Counted from the first letter of the stretch, positions 15,878-25,789 are shown. The stretch: 44,388 nt of DNA from a bacterium (GCA_021812245.1 JAKAOK010000003.1:68528-112915); one strand, 5' to 3'. Notes: a model not told the origin generated them from the letters alone. Translations and numbers: made by a program.

Positions 15878-16740
15878 ATAATAAAATATCCTATATCGTT
15901 GCAGTATTTTTTAAGGGCATCTTTCCAAGGCCTTAGCTCTATATTGTAATCCTCTTTAATCTTAGAGTTATTTAATGCACTGTAAACCGGCCTTTTGGCC
16001 GGTCTTACGAACTTATCCGAAACCACAGGCACAATTTCGCAATTTGTCCTCTTGAATACGCTTACTATTTCAAGCGCAAATTTATACCATGAAGTATAAC
16101 CCTCGTTAGTTAAGTGATAAATTTCATTTTTTGAGTTGTCTTTTATAATTATTTCGGATATAGCATAAGCCACATCTTTAGTATATGTAGGACTTCCGAA
16201 CTGGTCGTCCACGACCTCTATTTTTTTCTGGCTGTCCGCTAATTTTAAAATCGTATTCACGAAATTTTTTCCGTTCTTGCCGTATAGCCATGATGTTCTT
16301 AATATTATATAGCTTGCGCCTGATTTTTTTAAAGCTTCCTCGCCTCCGAGTTTCGATAAGCCGTATTCGTTTATAGGGTTAGGCGCGTCGTCTTCGGTAT
16401 AAGGCATCTTCTTCAAGCCGTCAAACACGTAATCGGTACTTATATGTATTATTCTTGAACCTGTATTTAGGGCCGCTTCGGCTAAATTTTGCACTCCAAT
16501 ATTATTAACGGCATCGGCTTTTTCTTTTTCCGTCTCCGCCTCATCCACATTCGTGTACGCGGCACAGTTAATAATATAATCCGGCTTAAAACTACTCATA
16601 ACTCCGTTGACCGCCTGAGCGTCGGCTATGTCTAAATTTTTGGAATTATAATTCTTAATAAGAAAATTTACCCCTTTAAGGGCGGAATTTACGTCTATGC
16701 CGAGCATACCGGTTGAACCGATAAGCGCAATTTTCAACAT
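15874..16740 (-). CDS. rmlD: dTDP-4-dehydrorhamnose reductase RmlD
   Basis: An NADPH-dependent short-chain reductase of 288 aa making dTDP-L-rhamnose, the last step of the pathway. It shows the N-terminal Rossmann GSTGMLG, INCAAYTNVDEAE, ISTDYVFDG, the catalytic YGLSK (Tyr-x3-Lys), LRTSWLYG and DQFGSPTYT, all RmlD hallmarks. The ATG is 9 nt after the rmlB stop and is preceded by GAGGT. RmlA and RmlC are not in this window, so the pathway must be completed elsewhere. It is probably the last gene of the long trp-accD-folC-lptD-rml transcript. Confidence 0.95.
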   Translation of the reverse strand: MLKIALIGSTGMLGIDVNSALKGVNFLIKNYNSKNLDIADAQAVNGVMSSFKPDYIINCAAYTNVDEAETEKEKADAVNNIGVQNLAEAALNTGSRIIHISTDYVFDGLKKMPYTEDDAPNPINEYGLSKLGGEEALKKSGASYIILRTSWLYGKNGKNFVNTILKLADSQKKIEVVDDQFGSPTYTKDVAYAISEIIIKDNSKNEIYHLTNEGYTSWYKFALEIVSVFKRTNCEIVPVVSDKFVRPAKRPVYSALNNSKIKEDYNIELRPWKDALKKYCNDIGYFII

Positions 16741-16749
16741 TATAAAACC

Positions 16750-17757
16750 TCACCTGTTTTCATACATTTTTTTATAATATTCTTTGTAATCTCCCGATAA
16801 TATTTCCCGCCACCAGCTTTCGTTTTTTATATACCAGCTTATCGTGGAATCTATGCCTTTTTCTATATTATATTCGGGTAAAAATCCCGTTTCAGCGTTA
16901 ATTTTGGAAAAGTCCATAGCATATCTTCTGTCATGCCCCTTCCTGTCTTTAACGTGTTTAATTAATGAAGGCGGCTTATTAAGCCTATTTAATATATATA
17001 TAATTATATTGATATTTTCCGCTTCGGAGTTGCCGCCAACATTATAAACTTCTCCAAATTTCCCCTTATCTAAAATCAAGCATATGCCTTTAACGTGGTC
17101 GGACACATGTATCCAGTCTCTTACGTTTTTTCCGTCCCCGTATAAAGGTATATCTTTATCATTTAATGCATTTATTATAACTAAAGGCACCAATTTTTCG
17201 GGAAATTGGTACGGTCCGTAATTATTTGAACACCTCGATATTAAAACAGGCATATTATAAGTATGAAAAAACGCCATAACAAGCATATCGGCAGCGGCTT
17301 TTGAAGCAGAATAAGGACTGCGGGGCGATAACGGCGTTTTTTCGCTGAATTTTCCGGAAGCGCCTAACGAACCGTAAACTTCGTCCGTGGAAATCTGAAG
17401 AAATTTTCCAACATTATGTTTTAGGGATAATTCCAGCAGGTTCAGGGTTCCCTCGACGTTGGTTTTAATAAAAATTCCAGGATCGGCGATAGACCTGTCA
17501 ACATGGGATTCCGCCGCAAAATTAATCACGCAATCTATCCTATTTTCAATAAAAACTTTCGACAATGCCTTTTTATCGGCTATATCCACTTTGTAAAATT
17601 TATAATTTGCGGAATAATTCGCAAGGTTTTCAGGATTTGCGGCATAGGTTATCTTATCTGCATTGATTATCTCAACGTCTCTTTGCTTATCCAGAACATA
17701 ACGAATAAAATTAGACCCTATAAAACCGAAACCGCCGGTTACAAGATATGTTTTCAT
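16750..17757 (-). CDS. rmlB: dTDP-glucose 4,6-dehydratase RmlB
   Basis: Converts dTDP-glucose to dTDP-4-keto-6-deoxyglucose with bound NAD. The 335-aa form shows TGGFGFIGSNF (Rossmann), FAAESHVDRSI, STDEVYGSLG, the catalytic SPYSASKAAAD (Tyr-x3-Lys) and RCSNNYGPYQFPEKLVPL. I chose ATG 17757 (MKTYLVTGGFG): GGAGG lies 12 nt upstream and family members begin here. A longer frame from 17808 has no Shine-Dalgarno. It follows lptD by 62 nt, consistent with supplying rhamnose for LPS O-antigen or core. Confidence 0.95.
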   Translation of the reverse strand: MKTYLVTGGFGFIGSNFIRYVLDKQRDVEIINADKITYAANPENLANYSANYKFYKVDIADKKALSKVFIENRIDCVINFAAESHVDRSIADPGIFIKTNVEGTLNLLELSLKHNVGKFLQISTDEVYGSLGASGKFSEKTPLSPRSPYSASKAAADMLVMAFFHTYNMPVLISRCSNNYGPYQFPEKLVPLVIINALNDKDIPLYGDGKNVRDWIHVSDHVKGICLILDKGKFGEVYNVGGNSEAENINIIIYILNRLNKPPSLIKHVKDRKGHDRRYAMDFSKINAETGFLPEYNIEKGIDSTISWYIKNESWWREILSGDYKEYYKKMYENR

Positions 17758-17819
17758 AAAAATCAAAAACCTCCAAAATTTGACCGGCTGTTTAAACCGG
17801 CGTAACATTTACAAGGCAT

Positions 17820-20063
17820 TTACAAGGCGTTGCTAAAACCCGGACCGCTCATTGACAGTCCCGACGAACCGGTGCCGGGAGAAATCATATTGCCGAAGCC
17901 GTATGTTCCTATGCCTCTAAGTACCAAGCCGAAAGAAAAAGCCCACTGGTGAAAATAAGGCAGATTCATGTAATTGGCGATAAAACCTATACAGCCCGTC
18001 TGATACGTTATGCCGATAGAATTAGATATATCTTTATGAACCGTCAAGTCTATACTTTCGGTCGCATTAATGCTAAAACCGCCGATAATATTCAAATTGG
18101 CGGACAAACTGGTATAAGAAAGGGTATTTAAAGCAGTAATTACGGACGACGTCTGCGGAAAAAGATTTAAATTAGTAGAATTAAACATATTTAAAGCCGT
18201 GAGATACCCTTGAACATCGTTTATTTCTGTATATCCTATGCCGAAAGAATCTTTTCTAAAATCCGTAATTTGCGAGTTTACATTATAATCGTGAAATATA
18301 TAGTTATAATCGTCGTAGCTTCCGTTCCCAAAAAAATACAGATTAGAAATCGGGTGCACTTTGATTCTTGTAATAATATCCGAATTTGCATTATCGTAAT
18401 TAAAATAGTTTATCGGATTTATAAAATTGCCTGAAATAGAATGATATTGATAAAGACTGAACCTTAGCAGATTATTTGCTCCTTTATTCGTATAGCCTTC
18501 GAGATTAAAATTAAGGCCGTATTTGAATGCGCTTTCCTGCGGAATATAGTCCGTCTGGTCGATTAACGGAATGCCGGATTGATTAACCGGCCTGACAAGA
18601 TTATAATTTACGTAAGGTGTTAAAAAAGCTAAGTAACCGCTATGATTTTTAGAAGAGATGACGTAATTATTAAACAGGGCCGTATTATCGTTTAACGAAG
18701 CATAATATACCTGCCTGTTCTTGTCGGCAGAAGAAATATCCGTATATCCGTCCGTAATATTAAAATAACCCGTATCCCTGATTCCTACTCTGGGAGTTAT
18801 ATGGATACCTTTTATAAGGCTCAGCGGCATATACGCCTGCGGATATATATCCAATCTTTCATCGTTCAAATATGCCGGGCTTCTAAAAACATCAAACGAC
18901 GAATGTAAATTGAAATATAAAGGACTGTTTAAAAAATCTCCGAGTTCCGATTGTCCGTCCAGCGAAAAAGCCGGATATTCATCAACCGTAGTATAATTCG
19001 GAATAAATAAGTTATCTAACCTGAGAAAGTTCATCCTTGCAGAATAGCCGTCGGAATAGTAAGTCGCCGAAAAATTAGAAGACAACCTGTTCTTCGTCAT
19101 CTGATAAACGCTGGTCGAAAAATCTGCATAAAATGAATTATCCGACGGAATATTTAAGTTTGTTTTAACCGCTAGATTGCCAAAAAAATCCATATTATGC
19201 GAAAACAAAAAATACCGCGTCAAATTAGGCGTCATAGCAAAACTTTTCTGATTATTCTCTTCGTGCATATAAAAACCGTAAATAGAACCGTGCGAATAAG
19301 GATTAAGGCTGTATCTATATTTCAGCGAATTTCCGTAGCCTAAATAACTGTAATAATTTAAATTATAAGTCAAATCCTGAGATCTGCCCAGATCAAAATA
19401 ATAGCCCTCTCCCGCTTGATAACCGGTAAGAGAACTGTATCCCATCGTAGGAATTAAAAGCCCCGAGGATTTCTTATTTTTAATAGGGGTCACCATAATA
19501 GGAAAATATAGAATCGGCACGTTATGGATGTAAAAAATAGAGTTAAAGGAATAGGCATAACTCCCCTCATATATATCCGAAAAAGACGAATACAATTTCC
19601 ATGAGGGGGGAATTCTTTTGCATGACGTCAAGTAGCCGTCTTTCACCTGATAAAAATCTTTGCCTTTATGGTAAATTTTATTGCCGTAAACGTAAATATT
19701 TTTATCCAAATAATGTATATGCGAATTATAAATTGTTCCTATTCTGTTTTTTAAATATACTTTGAGCTTTTTAGCCTTAGTAACCGTTCCTTTTGAATTT
19801 ACGATAACGTTTCCCGTAGCAACGGCATAATCCGTTTTGTAAAAATAAACCACTTTATATGCTTTTAAGGTAAATTTTTTACGCGTTATTATTACGTTTC
19901 CCGTAAAAATATAGGTGTGATTATTCTTATTATAGACTACTTTGTCCGCCAGAATATGGATAGGAATAGTTTCTGATTCAAGCGCATATGAAATTTTAAC
20001 GCCTAAGGCGCTTAAGGAACATAAAATCGCCAAAACGAAGAGGACAAATGAAATTTTTTTCAT
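17820..20063 (-). CDS. lptD: LPS-assembly outer-membrane protein LptD
   Basis: With LptE, LptD inserts LPS into the outer leaflet. At 747 aa it has a signal peptide (1 to about 28), an OstA/LptA-like periplasmic jellyroll (about 32-150, with repeated VVYNKNNHTYIFTGNV-type strands) and a C-terminal beta-barrel rich in aromatic strand ends. The conserved LYFPIMVTPIKNKKSSG(L)LIP-type segment (about 190) marks the domain junction. Only two cysteines remain in the mature protein, one in the YLTSC segment and one near the C-terminus (TGCIGF). At most one inter-domain disulfide is therefore possible, against two in E. coli. It starts 14 nt after the folC stop and has no Shine-Dalgarno. A short duplication of GCCTTGTAAAT covers the stop codon. 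Confidence 0.92.
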   Translation of the reverse strand: MKKISFVLFVLAILCSLSALGVKISYALESETIPIHILADKVVYNKNNHTYIFTGNVIITRKKFTLKAYKVVYFYKTDYAVATGNVIVNSKGTVTKAKKLKVYLKNRIGTIYNSHIHYLDKNIYVYGNKIYHKGKDFYQVKDGYLTSCKRIPPSWKLYSSFSDIYEGSYAYSFNSIFYIHNVPILYFPIMVTPIKNKKSSGLLIPTMGYSSLTGYQAGEGYYFDLGRSQDLTYNLNYYSYLGYGNSLKYRYSLNPYSHGSIYGFYMHEENNQKSFAMTPNLTRYFLFSHNMDFFGNLAVKTNLNIPSDNSFYADFSTSVYQMTKNRLSSNFSATYYSDGYSARMNFLRLDNLFIPNYTTVDEYPAFSLDGQSELGDFLNSPLYFNLHSSFDVFRSPAYLNDERLDIYPQAYMPLSLIKGIHITPRVGIRDTGYFNITDGYTDISSADKNRQVYYASLNDNTALFNNYVISSKNHSGYLAFLTPYVNYNLVRPVNQSGIPLIDQTDYIPQESAFKYGLNFNLEGYTNKGANNLLRFSLYQYHSISGNFINPINYFNYDNANSDIITRIKVHPISNLYFFGNGSYDDYNYIFHDYNVNSQITDFRKDSFGIGYTEINDVQGYLTALNMFNSTNLNLFPQTSSVITALNTLSYTSLSANLNIIGGFSINATESIDLTVHKDISNSIGITYQTGCIGFIANYMNLPYFHQWAFSFGLVLRGIGTYGFGNMISPGTGSSGLSMSGPGFSNAL

Positions 20064-20077
20064 GAATTTAAACGCAA

Positions 20078-21382
20078 TTAATTTATAATGGTTTTTTTAA
20101 ATTCCCCTATAAGGTATAAAGAACCGCAGATAAGTATTACATCGTCTTTTTTTTTGCTCTCTGCCGCCCTTTCCAAAGCATCTTTTATACTATCTGCCGT
20201 AAAAACTTCTTTAAAATAATGATTTTGCAAAGAAAACCTTTTTAAATCGTTCGCATCCAGCGCTCTGTCGTTATTTAAACCGGCAAATATGATATCCCCC
20301 TCTAAAACCGAAAGTCTTTTTAAAATTGTTTTATAATCTTTATCCCTCATAACCGCAAAAATAATTATAAAATTTTTTTTCTTAAAAAATTTTTGCAGTG
20401 AGATAACAAGATTTTTAATTCCGTCCGGATTATGGGCGCCGTCTAAAACGATATCGCTGTTCTTATACTTGATTATTTCAAAACGTCCTTCATTTTTAAA
20501 TTTTAATATTCCGCTCCGTATTAAATTATCGTTTAGCTTTAATTTCAGGCTCTTTTTGTAATACATATAGAGAATTTCTATAGATAAAAGCCCGAGTTTT
20601 AAATTATATTTCTGATACGAAGCCAGGTTAGGTAATTTTATATTTTTTATTTCTGTATTCAGTCCTTTGTAATTATATAAATTGCCTTTTTTGAATAGTT
20701 TAACGTCATTAGAAGAAAAATATCCGGCATTTAAACTTAAAGCGTAATTTTTTATGACGCCGGCTATTTTGCTTTTTTTATCTCCGCAAACTACAACGGA
20801 ATTTCTTTTAATTATGCCGGCTTTTTCAAGCGCAATTTTCCTGAGAGATCCGCCCAATATATCCTTGTGGTCCATAGATATATTGGTAATTACGGACAGA
20901 AGCGGTTTCTTTATTATGCCGGTAGCATCCAGCCTTCCACCCAAACCTGCTTCTATAACGGCTATGTCAACCTTTTTTTCGAAAAAATAGAGAAAACATA
21001 TTGCCGTAGTTAGTTCAAAAAAAGACGGAGCGCCTAATTTTTTAAAATCATCTTTTTCGGAAATTATTTTATCGAAAAAATTATTCAGCCTTTCAAGATC
21101 GCTATCGCTTATCTTCTCTCCGCCGACAACTATTCTTTCGGAAAAAGTTATTAAATGGGGAGAAGTGTACAGTCCGACATTAAAGCTATGCTCTTCTAAA
21201 ATACTATAAATAAACCTGCTTACCGACCCTTTTCCGTTTGTTCCGGCTATATGCACCGTTTTTAACTTATCCTGCGGATTACCCGCATACCGCATTAACG
21301 CCTTTATCCTTTCAAGTCCGAAATTCATGGAAAAACCGTTTAAACCGTATATCGCATCTAATCTACTAATCGGCCTACTCAT
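20078..21382 (-). CDS. folC: Bifunctional folylpolyglutamate/dihydrofolate synthase FolC
   Basis: A Mur-ligase-type enzyme adding glutamate to dihydropteroate and folates, 434 aa. It shows the P-loop HIAGTNGKGSVSRF (about 46-59), the omega-loop region VGLYTSPHL, IEAGLGGRLDATG, SMDHKDILG, and the C-terminal-domain junction VLDGAHNPDGI. The start overlaps the accD stop by 8 nt. accD-folC adjacency downstream of trpA is common in proteobacteria, which supports operon co-expression of lipid and folate genes with trp. Confidence 0.95.
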   Translation of the reverse strand: MSRPISRLDAIYGLNGFSMNFGLERIKALMRYAGNPQDKLKTVHIAGTNGKGSVSRFIYSILEEHSFNVGLYTSPHLITFSERIVVGGEKISDSDLERLNNFFDKIISEKDDFKKLGAPSFFELTTAICFLYFFEKKVDIAVIEAGLGGRLDATGIIKKPLLSVITNISMDHKDILGGSLRKIALEKAGIIKRNSVVVCGDKKSKIAGVIKNYALSLNAGYFSSNDVKLFKKGNLYNYKGLNTEIKNIKLPNLASYQKYNLKLGLLSIEILYMYYKKSLKLKLNDNLIRSGILKFKNEGRFEIIKYKNSDIVLDGAHNPDGIKNLVISLQKFFKKKNFIIIFAVMRDKDYKTILKRLSVLEGDIIFAGLNNDRALDANDLKRFSLQNHYFKEVFTADSIKDALERAAESKKKDDVILICGSLYLIGEFKKTIIN

Positions 21383-22214
21383 TGGTAAAAAGAAGCAATA
21401 GATTTTTTAAAACATCCTTTAAATCTTTCCTTTCGACTATCATATCTATCATTCCATGTTCCAATAAGTATTCAGACCTTTGAAATCCTTCCGGAAGACT
21501 TTGATGAATAGTTTTTTCTATCACCCTTGGACCGGCAAACCCTATAAGCGCCTTAGGCTCAGCAATTATAACGTCGCCTATCGTCGCAAAACTCGCCGAT
21601 ACCCCTCCCGTAGTAGGATCGGTCAGAACCGATATATACGGCATCCCCGTCCTGTTAAATTCTGAAACAAGGGCTACGGTTTTAGACATCTGCATAAGAG
21701 AATAAATTCCTTCCTGCATTCTTGCGCCGCCGGAAGACGAAAAAATTATTACCGGAAGCTTATTTGCAATGGCATATTCAAATGTCTTTGCAATCTTTTC
21801 TCCCGCAACCCTTCCCATAGAGCCGCCCATAAAATTAAAATCAAAAATAGAAGATGCAACCGTAAGTCCATGTATCTTTCCTTCTCCTGCAACTACCGCA
21901 TCGGAAAGTCCCGTTTTCTCGGCGTCTTCTTTTAACCTGTCTTTATACTTTTTCGTATCGGTAAAATTTAATACGTCTGCAGGTTTGATATCTTGAAAAA
22001 GTTCCTTGAAACTGCTTTCATCGAATATTATTTCTATTCTTCTAAGCGCCTTAAGCCTGAAGTGATAGTTGCATTTTGGACAAACTTCAAGATTTCTTTC
22101 TAATTCCTTTTTATATATAATTTCGCTGCAGCTCGGGCATTTAATCCATAGTCCTTCCGGTATGGACGGTTTACCCTGTTCTTTTTTGCCGTTTTTTGAT
22201 TTAAATAAAAGCAT
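21375..22214 (-). CDS. accD: Acetyl-CoA carboxylase carboxyltransferase subunit beta AccD
   Basis: The beta subunit of the carboxyltransferase that makes malonyl-CoA with AccA. At 279 aa it has a complete N-terminal C4 zinc ribbon (CPSC near 28-31 and CPKC near 47-50) and the crotonase-like core with SSGGARMQEG, DPTTGGVSASFA and FAGPRVIE. accA is not in this window. It begins 16 nt after the trpA stop and its end overlaps folC. Confidence 0.96.
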   Translation of the reverse strand: MLLFKSKNGKKEQGKPSIPEGLWIKCPSCSEIIYKKELERNLEVCPKCNYHFRLKALRRIEIIFDESSFKELFQDIKPADVLNFTDTKKYKDRLKEDAEKTGLSDAVVAGEGKIHGLTVASSIFDFNFMGGSMGRVAGEKIAKTFEYAIANKLPVIIFSSSGGARMQEGIYSLMQMSKTVALVSEFNRTGMPYISVLTDPTTGGVSASFATIGDVIIAEPKALIGFAGPRVIEKTIHQSLPEGFQRSEYLLEHGMIDMIVERKDLKDVLKNLLLLFTNE

Positions 22215-22230
22215 ATATTATATTATATTT

Positions 22231-23031
22231 TTATAGGCTTGATTTTATATCGAATGAAAACTCGGCTATTCTTCGGATTATCGCCCGTTTATCGTTAATG
22301 TCGTCTTCTATAAATTGAATTATTTTTGAACCTATTATTACGGCATCGGCGCATTTTCCGATATCTCTTGCCTGTTCTTTGGAAGATATGCCGAAGCCTA
22401 CCCCCACCGGTATAGAACTTATCTCCTTAATTTCTTTAACCTTTGATTTAATTGTTTCGGGGAGGCTTTTTCTTGCTCCTGTAACTCCGGTAACGCTGAC
22501 GTAATATACAAAACCTTTAGCATATGATAATATCAGCTTCATCCTTTCGTTGCCGGTCGTAGGGGCTAACAGATAAATCTGATATATATTTTTATCTTGA
22601 ATATATTTTGTTAATTCCGCGCTCTCTTCGGGGGGCAGGTCGACGACCAAAATACCGTCTATTCCAGCATTTTGAGCGCCTTCGGCAAATTTTTCGCCGA
22701 GTATAAAGACGGGATTATAATATGTAAAAAGTATCACTGGAATATCCCGATAAGCTTTGAGTTTTTTTATAAAACTAAAAGCATCTTCCATTGAAATTTT
22801 CCTTTTCAACGCCCTTTCATAAGACTTTTGTATCACCTTACCGTCTGCCATAGGATCCGAAAATGGAAAACCCAGTTCGATAATATCCGCACCGTTTTTT
22901 ATCAAAGTCCTTGCTATTTCCAGAGAGGTATCGATATCGGGGTCGCCTATAGATATAAACGGTATAAAAGCCGTTTTATTTTCAGTCCTTAGTCTGTTAA
23001 ATACTGCATCTATTTTGTTCTCTTTTGACAT
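22231..23031 (-). CDS. trpA: Tryptophan synthase alpha chain TrpA
   Basis: Cleaves indole-3-glycerol phosphate to indole, which passes to TrpB. Catalytic E52 (IIELGFPFSDP) and D63 (MADG) are present, as are the VDLPPEE and YVSVTGVTGAR phosphate-site loops. I chose ATG 23031 (MSKENKIDAVFNRL), the family start, giving 266 aa. An upstream in-frame GTG at 23073 would add 14 residues encoded by a palindrome. The only good Shine-Dalgarno (GTGGAG, just after the trpB stop) is separated from this ATG by that palindrome, so initiation may need the hairpin folded or may be coupled to trpB. Confidence 0.93.
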   Translation of the reverse strand: MSKENKIDAVFNRLRTENKTAFIPFISIGDPDIDTSLEIARTLIKNGADIIELGFPFSDPMADGKVIQKSYERALKRKISMEDAFSFIKKLKAYRDIPVILFTYYNPVFILGEKFAEGAQNAGIDGILVVDLPPEESAELTKYIQDKNIYQIYLLAPTTGNERMKLILSYAKGFVYYVSVTGVTGARKSLPETIKSKVKEIKEISSIPVGVGFGISSKEQARDIGKCADAVIIGSKIIQFIEDDINDKRAIIRRIAEFSFDIKSSL

Positions 23032-23038
23032 TTTTATT

Positions 23039-23067
23039 ATGGGGACAGAATTCAATTCTGTACCCAT
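23039..23067. repeat. Palindrome at the trpB-trpA junction (REP-like)
   Basis: Arms ATGGGGACAGAATT (23039-23052) and AATTCTGTACCCAT (23054-23067) pair around one central base with a single mismatch. The sequence belongs to the GGGGACAGA.../...TCTGTCCCC family also seen at 41390-41414 and 44242-44265. Here it lies between the Shine-Dalgarno-like GGAG and the trpA ATG. Confidence 0.8.
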
Positions 23068-23074
23068 CTCCACA

Positions 23075-24256
23075 TTATTTTTTACGGGTATTCGACGAAA
23101 GATACTCCGAAATCGTATGCATATCTTTATCTCCCCTGCCCGAAAGATTAATAACGACGGTTTTCCCTTTTATTTCTTTTTTTATCTTTTCTAAATATGC
23201 GATAGCATGGGAACTCTCTAAAGCCGGAATAATCCCTTCAAGCCTGCATAACTCTTGAAAAGCTTTCACGGCTTCGTCATCCGTTACGCTGTCGAATATA
23301 ATCCTTTTTTTATCGGCAAAATAGCTGTGTTCCGGACCTATGCCGGGATAGTCTAGTCCCGCGGCAATAGAATGAGCATCGGCAATTCTACCGAACTCGT
23401 CCTGAAGAAGATAAGTTTTGTTTCCGTGCAAAATCCCTGGTGCGCCTCCAGAAATAGAAGCGGCGTGCATTCCTGTTCCTATGCCGCAACCTCCGGCTTC
23501 TACCCCGTACATCTTGACTTGAGAGTATTTAAAGAAAGGATGAAATAGTCCTGCGGCATTACTGCCGCCTCCGACGCATGCTATTAAAATATCCGGCAGT
23601 TTTTTAAGCTGTTTTAGGACTTCTTTCCCTATAACGGATTGAAAATCCCTGACGATTAAAGGATAAGGGTGAGGGCCGGCAACCGTTCCTATCATATAAT
23701 ACGTAGTTTTAATATTTGTAATCCAGTCCCTTAATGCTTCATTCATAGCATCTTTAAGAGTCTGAGAACCTGATTCGACGGGATTGACTTTGGCTCCGAG
23801 AAGTTCCATCCTGAAAACATTTTGTTTCTGTCTTTCCACGTCTTTTTTGCCCATAAATACTTCACATTCTAAGTTGAACAAGGCACAAACGGTAGCCGTA
23901 GCCACCCCGTGCTGTCCCGCCCCAGTTTCGGCGATAATCCGTTTTTTTCCCATCTTCACGGCAAGCAATGCCTGCCCTATAGTATTGTTTATTTTATGGG
24001 CTCCGGTATGATTTAAATCTTCCCGTTTAAGAAATATATCGGACTTATAAATATCGGAAAGTCTTTCTGCAAAATATAGGGGGCTTGGTCTGCCTACGTA
24101 ATTTTTCAGGTAATAATTAAATTCTTTTATAAATCCCTTATAGTTTCTTACTTTTTTATAAAATTGCTCTAGTTCGATGACGGCGGGCATTAATGTTTCG
24201 GAAATATATCTTCCGCCGTATTCACCGAAATGACCTTTCTTATCAGGCAGCTGCAT
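23075..24256 (-). CDS. trpB: Tryptophan synthase beta chain TrpB
   Basis: A PLP enzyme joining indole and serine, 393 aa (TrpB1-type length). It has [10 protein letters not shown] with the Schiff-base lysine K88, [13 protein letters not shown], the phosphate-binding [10 protein letters not shown] loop, and [17 protein letters not shown] for the alpha-chain interface. The ATG 24256 overlaps the end of trpF by 14 nt. trpA follows on the same transcript. Confidence 0.97.
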   Translation of the reverse strand: MQLPDKKGHFGEYGGRYISETLMPAVIELEQFYKKVRNYKGFIKEFNYYLKNYVGRPSPLYFAERLSDIYKSDIFLKREDLNHTGAHKINNTIGQALLAVKMGKKRIIAETGAGQHGVATATVCALFNLECEVFMGKKDVERQKQNVFRMELLGAKVNPVESGSQTLKDAMNEALRDWITNIKTTYYMIGTVAGPHPYPLIVRDFQSVIGKEVLKQLKKLPDILIACVGGGSNAAGLFHPFFKYSQVKMYGVEAGGCGIGTGMHAASISGGAPGILHGNKTYLLQDEFGRIADAHSIAAGLDYPGIGPEHSYFADKKRIIFDSVTDDEAVKAFQELCRLEGIIPALESSHAIAYLEKIKKEIKGKTVVINLSGRGDKDMHTISEYLSSNTRKK

Positions 24257-24935
24257 ATGAAGCTCTCCTAAAATTTTTAAAAAATAACGCCATCTTATCG
24301 TAATTCTTTTTTCCCGGTATATCTTCTATTTTTGAAGAAAGATCTATTCCGTAAGGCCTAAGCGATTTAATTATATATTCTATATTATCATGTCCTATTC
24401 CGCCAGCTAAAATTAAATTGCCGACGTTTAAACTCTTCATTATATTTAAGTTGACCTGCACGCCTGTTCCTCCATACGCGCCCTCACCGGCAAACGAATC
24501 TATCAGAACATTAACGCCTGTTCCCTTGTATTGATAAATTATGTCTAAATCCGCCTCTTCTTTAACATGCACCGCTTTTAAAATTAGATTTTTATCTATG
24601 CCGGATTCTTCTATATAATTTAATGATTCGTTACCCGACAGCTGAATTATATCGACATCGATATCTCTTGCTATTTTTTTAATTTTTTCCGTATCCTCGT
24701 TTACAAAAACTCCCGTAATTATAATATTTCTTTTAACGGATAAGAAATTTTTTAAATTTTTACCGGCCGTTTTCCTAAGTTCCTTTATAATTCCTTTTGC
24801 AGCTTCAGGAGAGATATACCTTTTTGATTTTTCGTAAAAAACAAAACCGAGCGTATCGGCGCCAAGCTCTAAAGCATTATAGGCGTCATCTACATTAGTT
24901 ATACCGCATATTTTAATCTTTGGAATATCGGACAT
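24243..24935 (-). CDS. trpF: Phosphoribosylanthranilate isomerase TrpF
   Basis: A TIM-barrel isomerase that turns PRA into CdRP. The 230-aa frame opens [15 protein letters not shown], with the catalytic Cys in KICGIT, has VGVF-type strand GVFVN, QLSGNE, the LIDSF segment with the catalytic Asp, GGTG and LAGGIGHDN. It is slightly longer than many TrpF proteins because of a linker after GKNLKNF. It lies between trpC (13 nt away) and trpB (14-nt overlap). Confidence 0.95.
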   Translation of the reverse strand: MSDIPKIKICGITNVDDAYNALELGADTLGFVFYEKSKRYISPEAAKGIIKELRKTAGKNLKNFLSVKRNIIITGVFVNEDTEKIKKIARDIDVDIIQLSGNESLNYIEESGIDKNLILKAVHVKEEADLDIIYQYKGTGVNVLIDSFAGEGAYGGTGVQVNLNIMKSLNVGNLILAGGIGHDNIEYIIKSLRPYGIDLSSKIEDIPGKKNYDKMALFFKNFRRASYAAA

Positions 24936-24948
24936 TAAAATTTTAAAT

Positions 24949-25773
24949 CTATATATAATTATTCATAGAATACGGCGATAAAAAATCTTTTAAAGTTTTT
25001 GAAGCATCGTCTGAAGTAACAAGGGCTTCTCCTATAAGAAAAGAGTTTATGCCTCTTTTCATCAGCATTTCGATATCTCCTCTTCCGTTAATGCCGCTTT
25101 CCGCTACAATCAACTTCCCCGGAGGTATTTTTTCGGCTAAAGCGGCGGTTTTAAACAAATCTGTTTTAAAAGTCCTTAAGTCCCTGCTGTTTATGCCGAT
25201 GATTTCGGCGTTATATTTATAAGCCGTTTCAAGTTCTTTTTCATCGGCTATTTCGGTAAGAACTTCTAAAGAAAGTTCTGCGGCAAGAGCAAGAAGATTC
25301 TTATATTGGACTTCCGACAATGCTTTAATAATTAAAAGAATTGCGTCCGCTTCTATTATTTTAGATTCAAAAACCTGAATTTCGTCGATTATGAAATCTT
25401 TTCTTAAAATCGGAAGTTTTACCGAGTTTCTAACTTTTAAAATATCTGCCGGACTGCCCATAAAAAATTTCTTATCCGTAAGAACCGAAATGGCACTCGC
25501 CCCGCCTCTTTCGTAAATAACCGCCAGTTCGTCAGGCTTATAATCTGCCGATAGAAGTCCTTTCGAGGGGGAAGATTTCTTGACTTCGGCAATTATACTG
25601 CAAATTCTATATGAAACCGCTTCCCCGTTAGACCTGGGTTTCAAAGCACTTTTTAAACTTCTTAAACCGTTGAAAGCGGAAAACGCCCCATCTTTGTAAG
25701 CCTTTCCATTAACGGCCGCTTTAAATTTTTTTATTTCTTTTGTTTTTTCTTTTAAAATATCGTCTAATATCAT
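24949..25773 (-). CDS. trpC: Indole-3-glycerol phosphate synthase TrpC
   Basis: A TIM-barrel enzyme, 274 aa, that closes the indole ring from CdRP. It shows IIAEVKKSSPSKG with the catalytic Lys and Glu, LRKDFIIDEIQ, DAILLI, IGINSRDLRTF and VAESGI, all in family order. It is a monofunctional TrpC, not fused to TrpF. It lies 16 nt after the trpD stop. Confidence 0.97.
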   Translation of the reverse strand: MILDDILKEKTKEIKKFKAAVNGKAYKDGAFSAFNGLRSLKSALKPRSNGEAVSYRICSIIAEVKKSSPSKGLLSADYKPDELAVIYERGGASAISVLTDKKFFMGSPADILKVRNSVKLPILRKDFIIDEIQVFESKIIEADAILLIIKALSEVQYKNLLALAAELSLEVLTEIADEKELETAYKYNAEIIGINSRDLRTFKTDLFKTAALAEKIPPGKLIVAESGINGRGDIEMLMKRGINSFLIGEALVTSDDASKTLKDFLSPYSMNNYI

Positions 25774-25789
25774 ATTTATATTTTAATAC

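Noticed and set aside
17784-17800. CCGG...TTTAAA...CCGG symmetry upstream of rmlB as another spacer palindrome
   Set aside because: The inner bases do not pair and the arms are only 4 bp; direct CCGGC repeats explain it as well.
23032-23073. 14-residue N-terminal extension of TrpA from GTG
   Set aside because: It is encoded by the palindrome and has no Shine-Dalgarno ahead of it; TrpA homologues begin near the ATG at 23031. It stays possible and is listed for testing in the findings.
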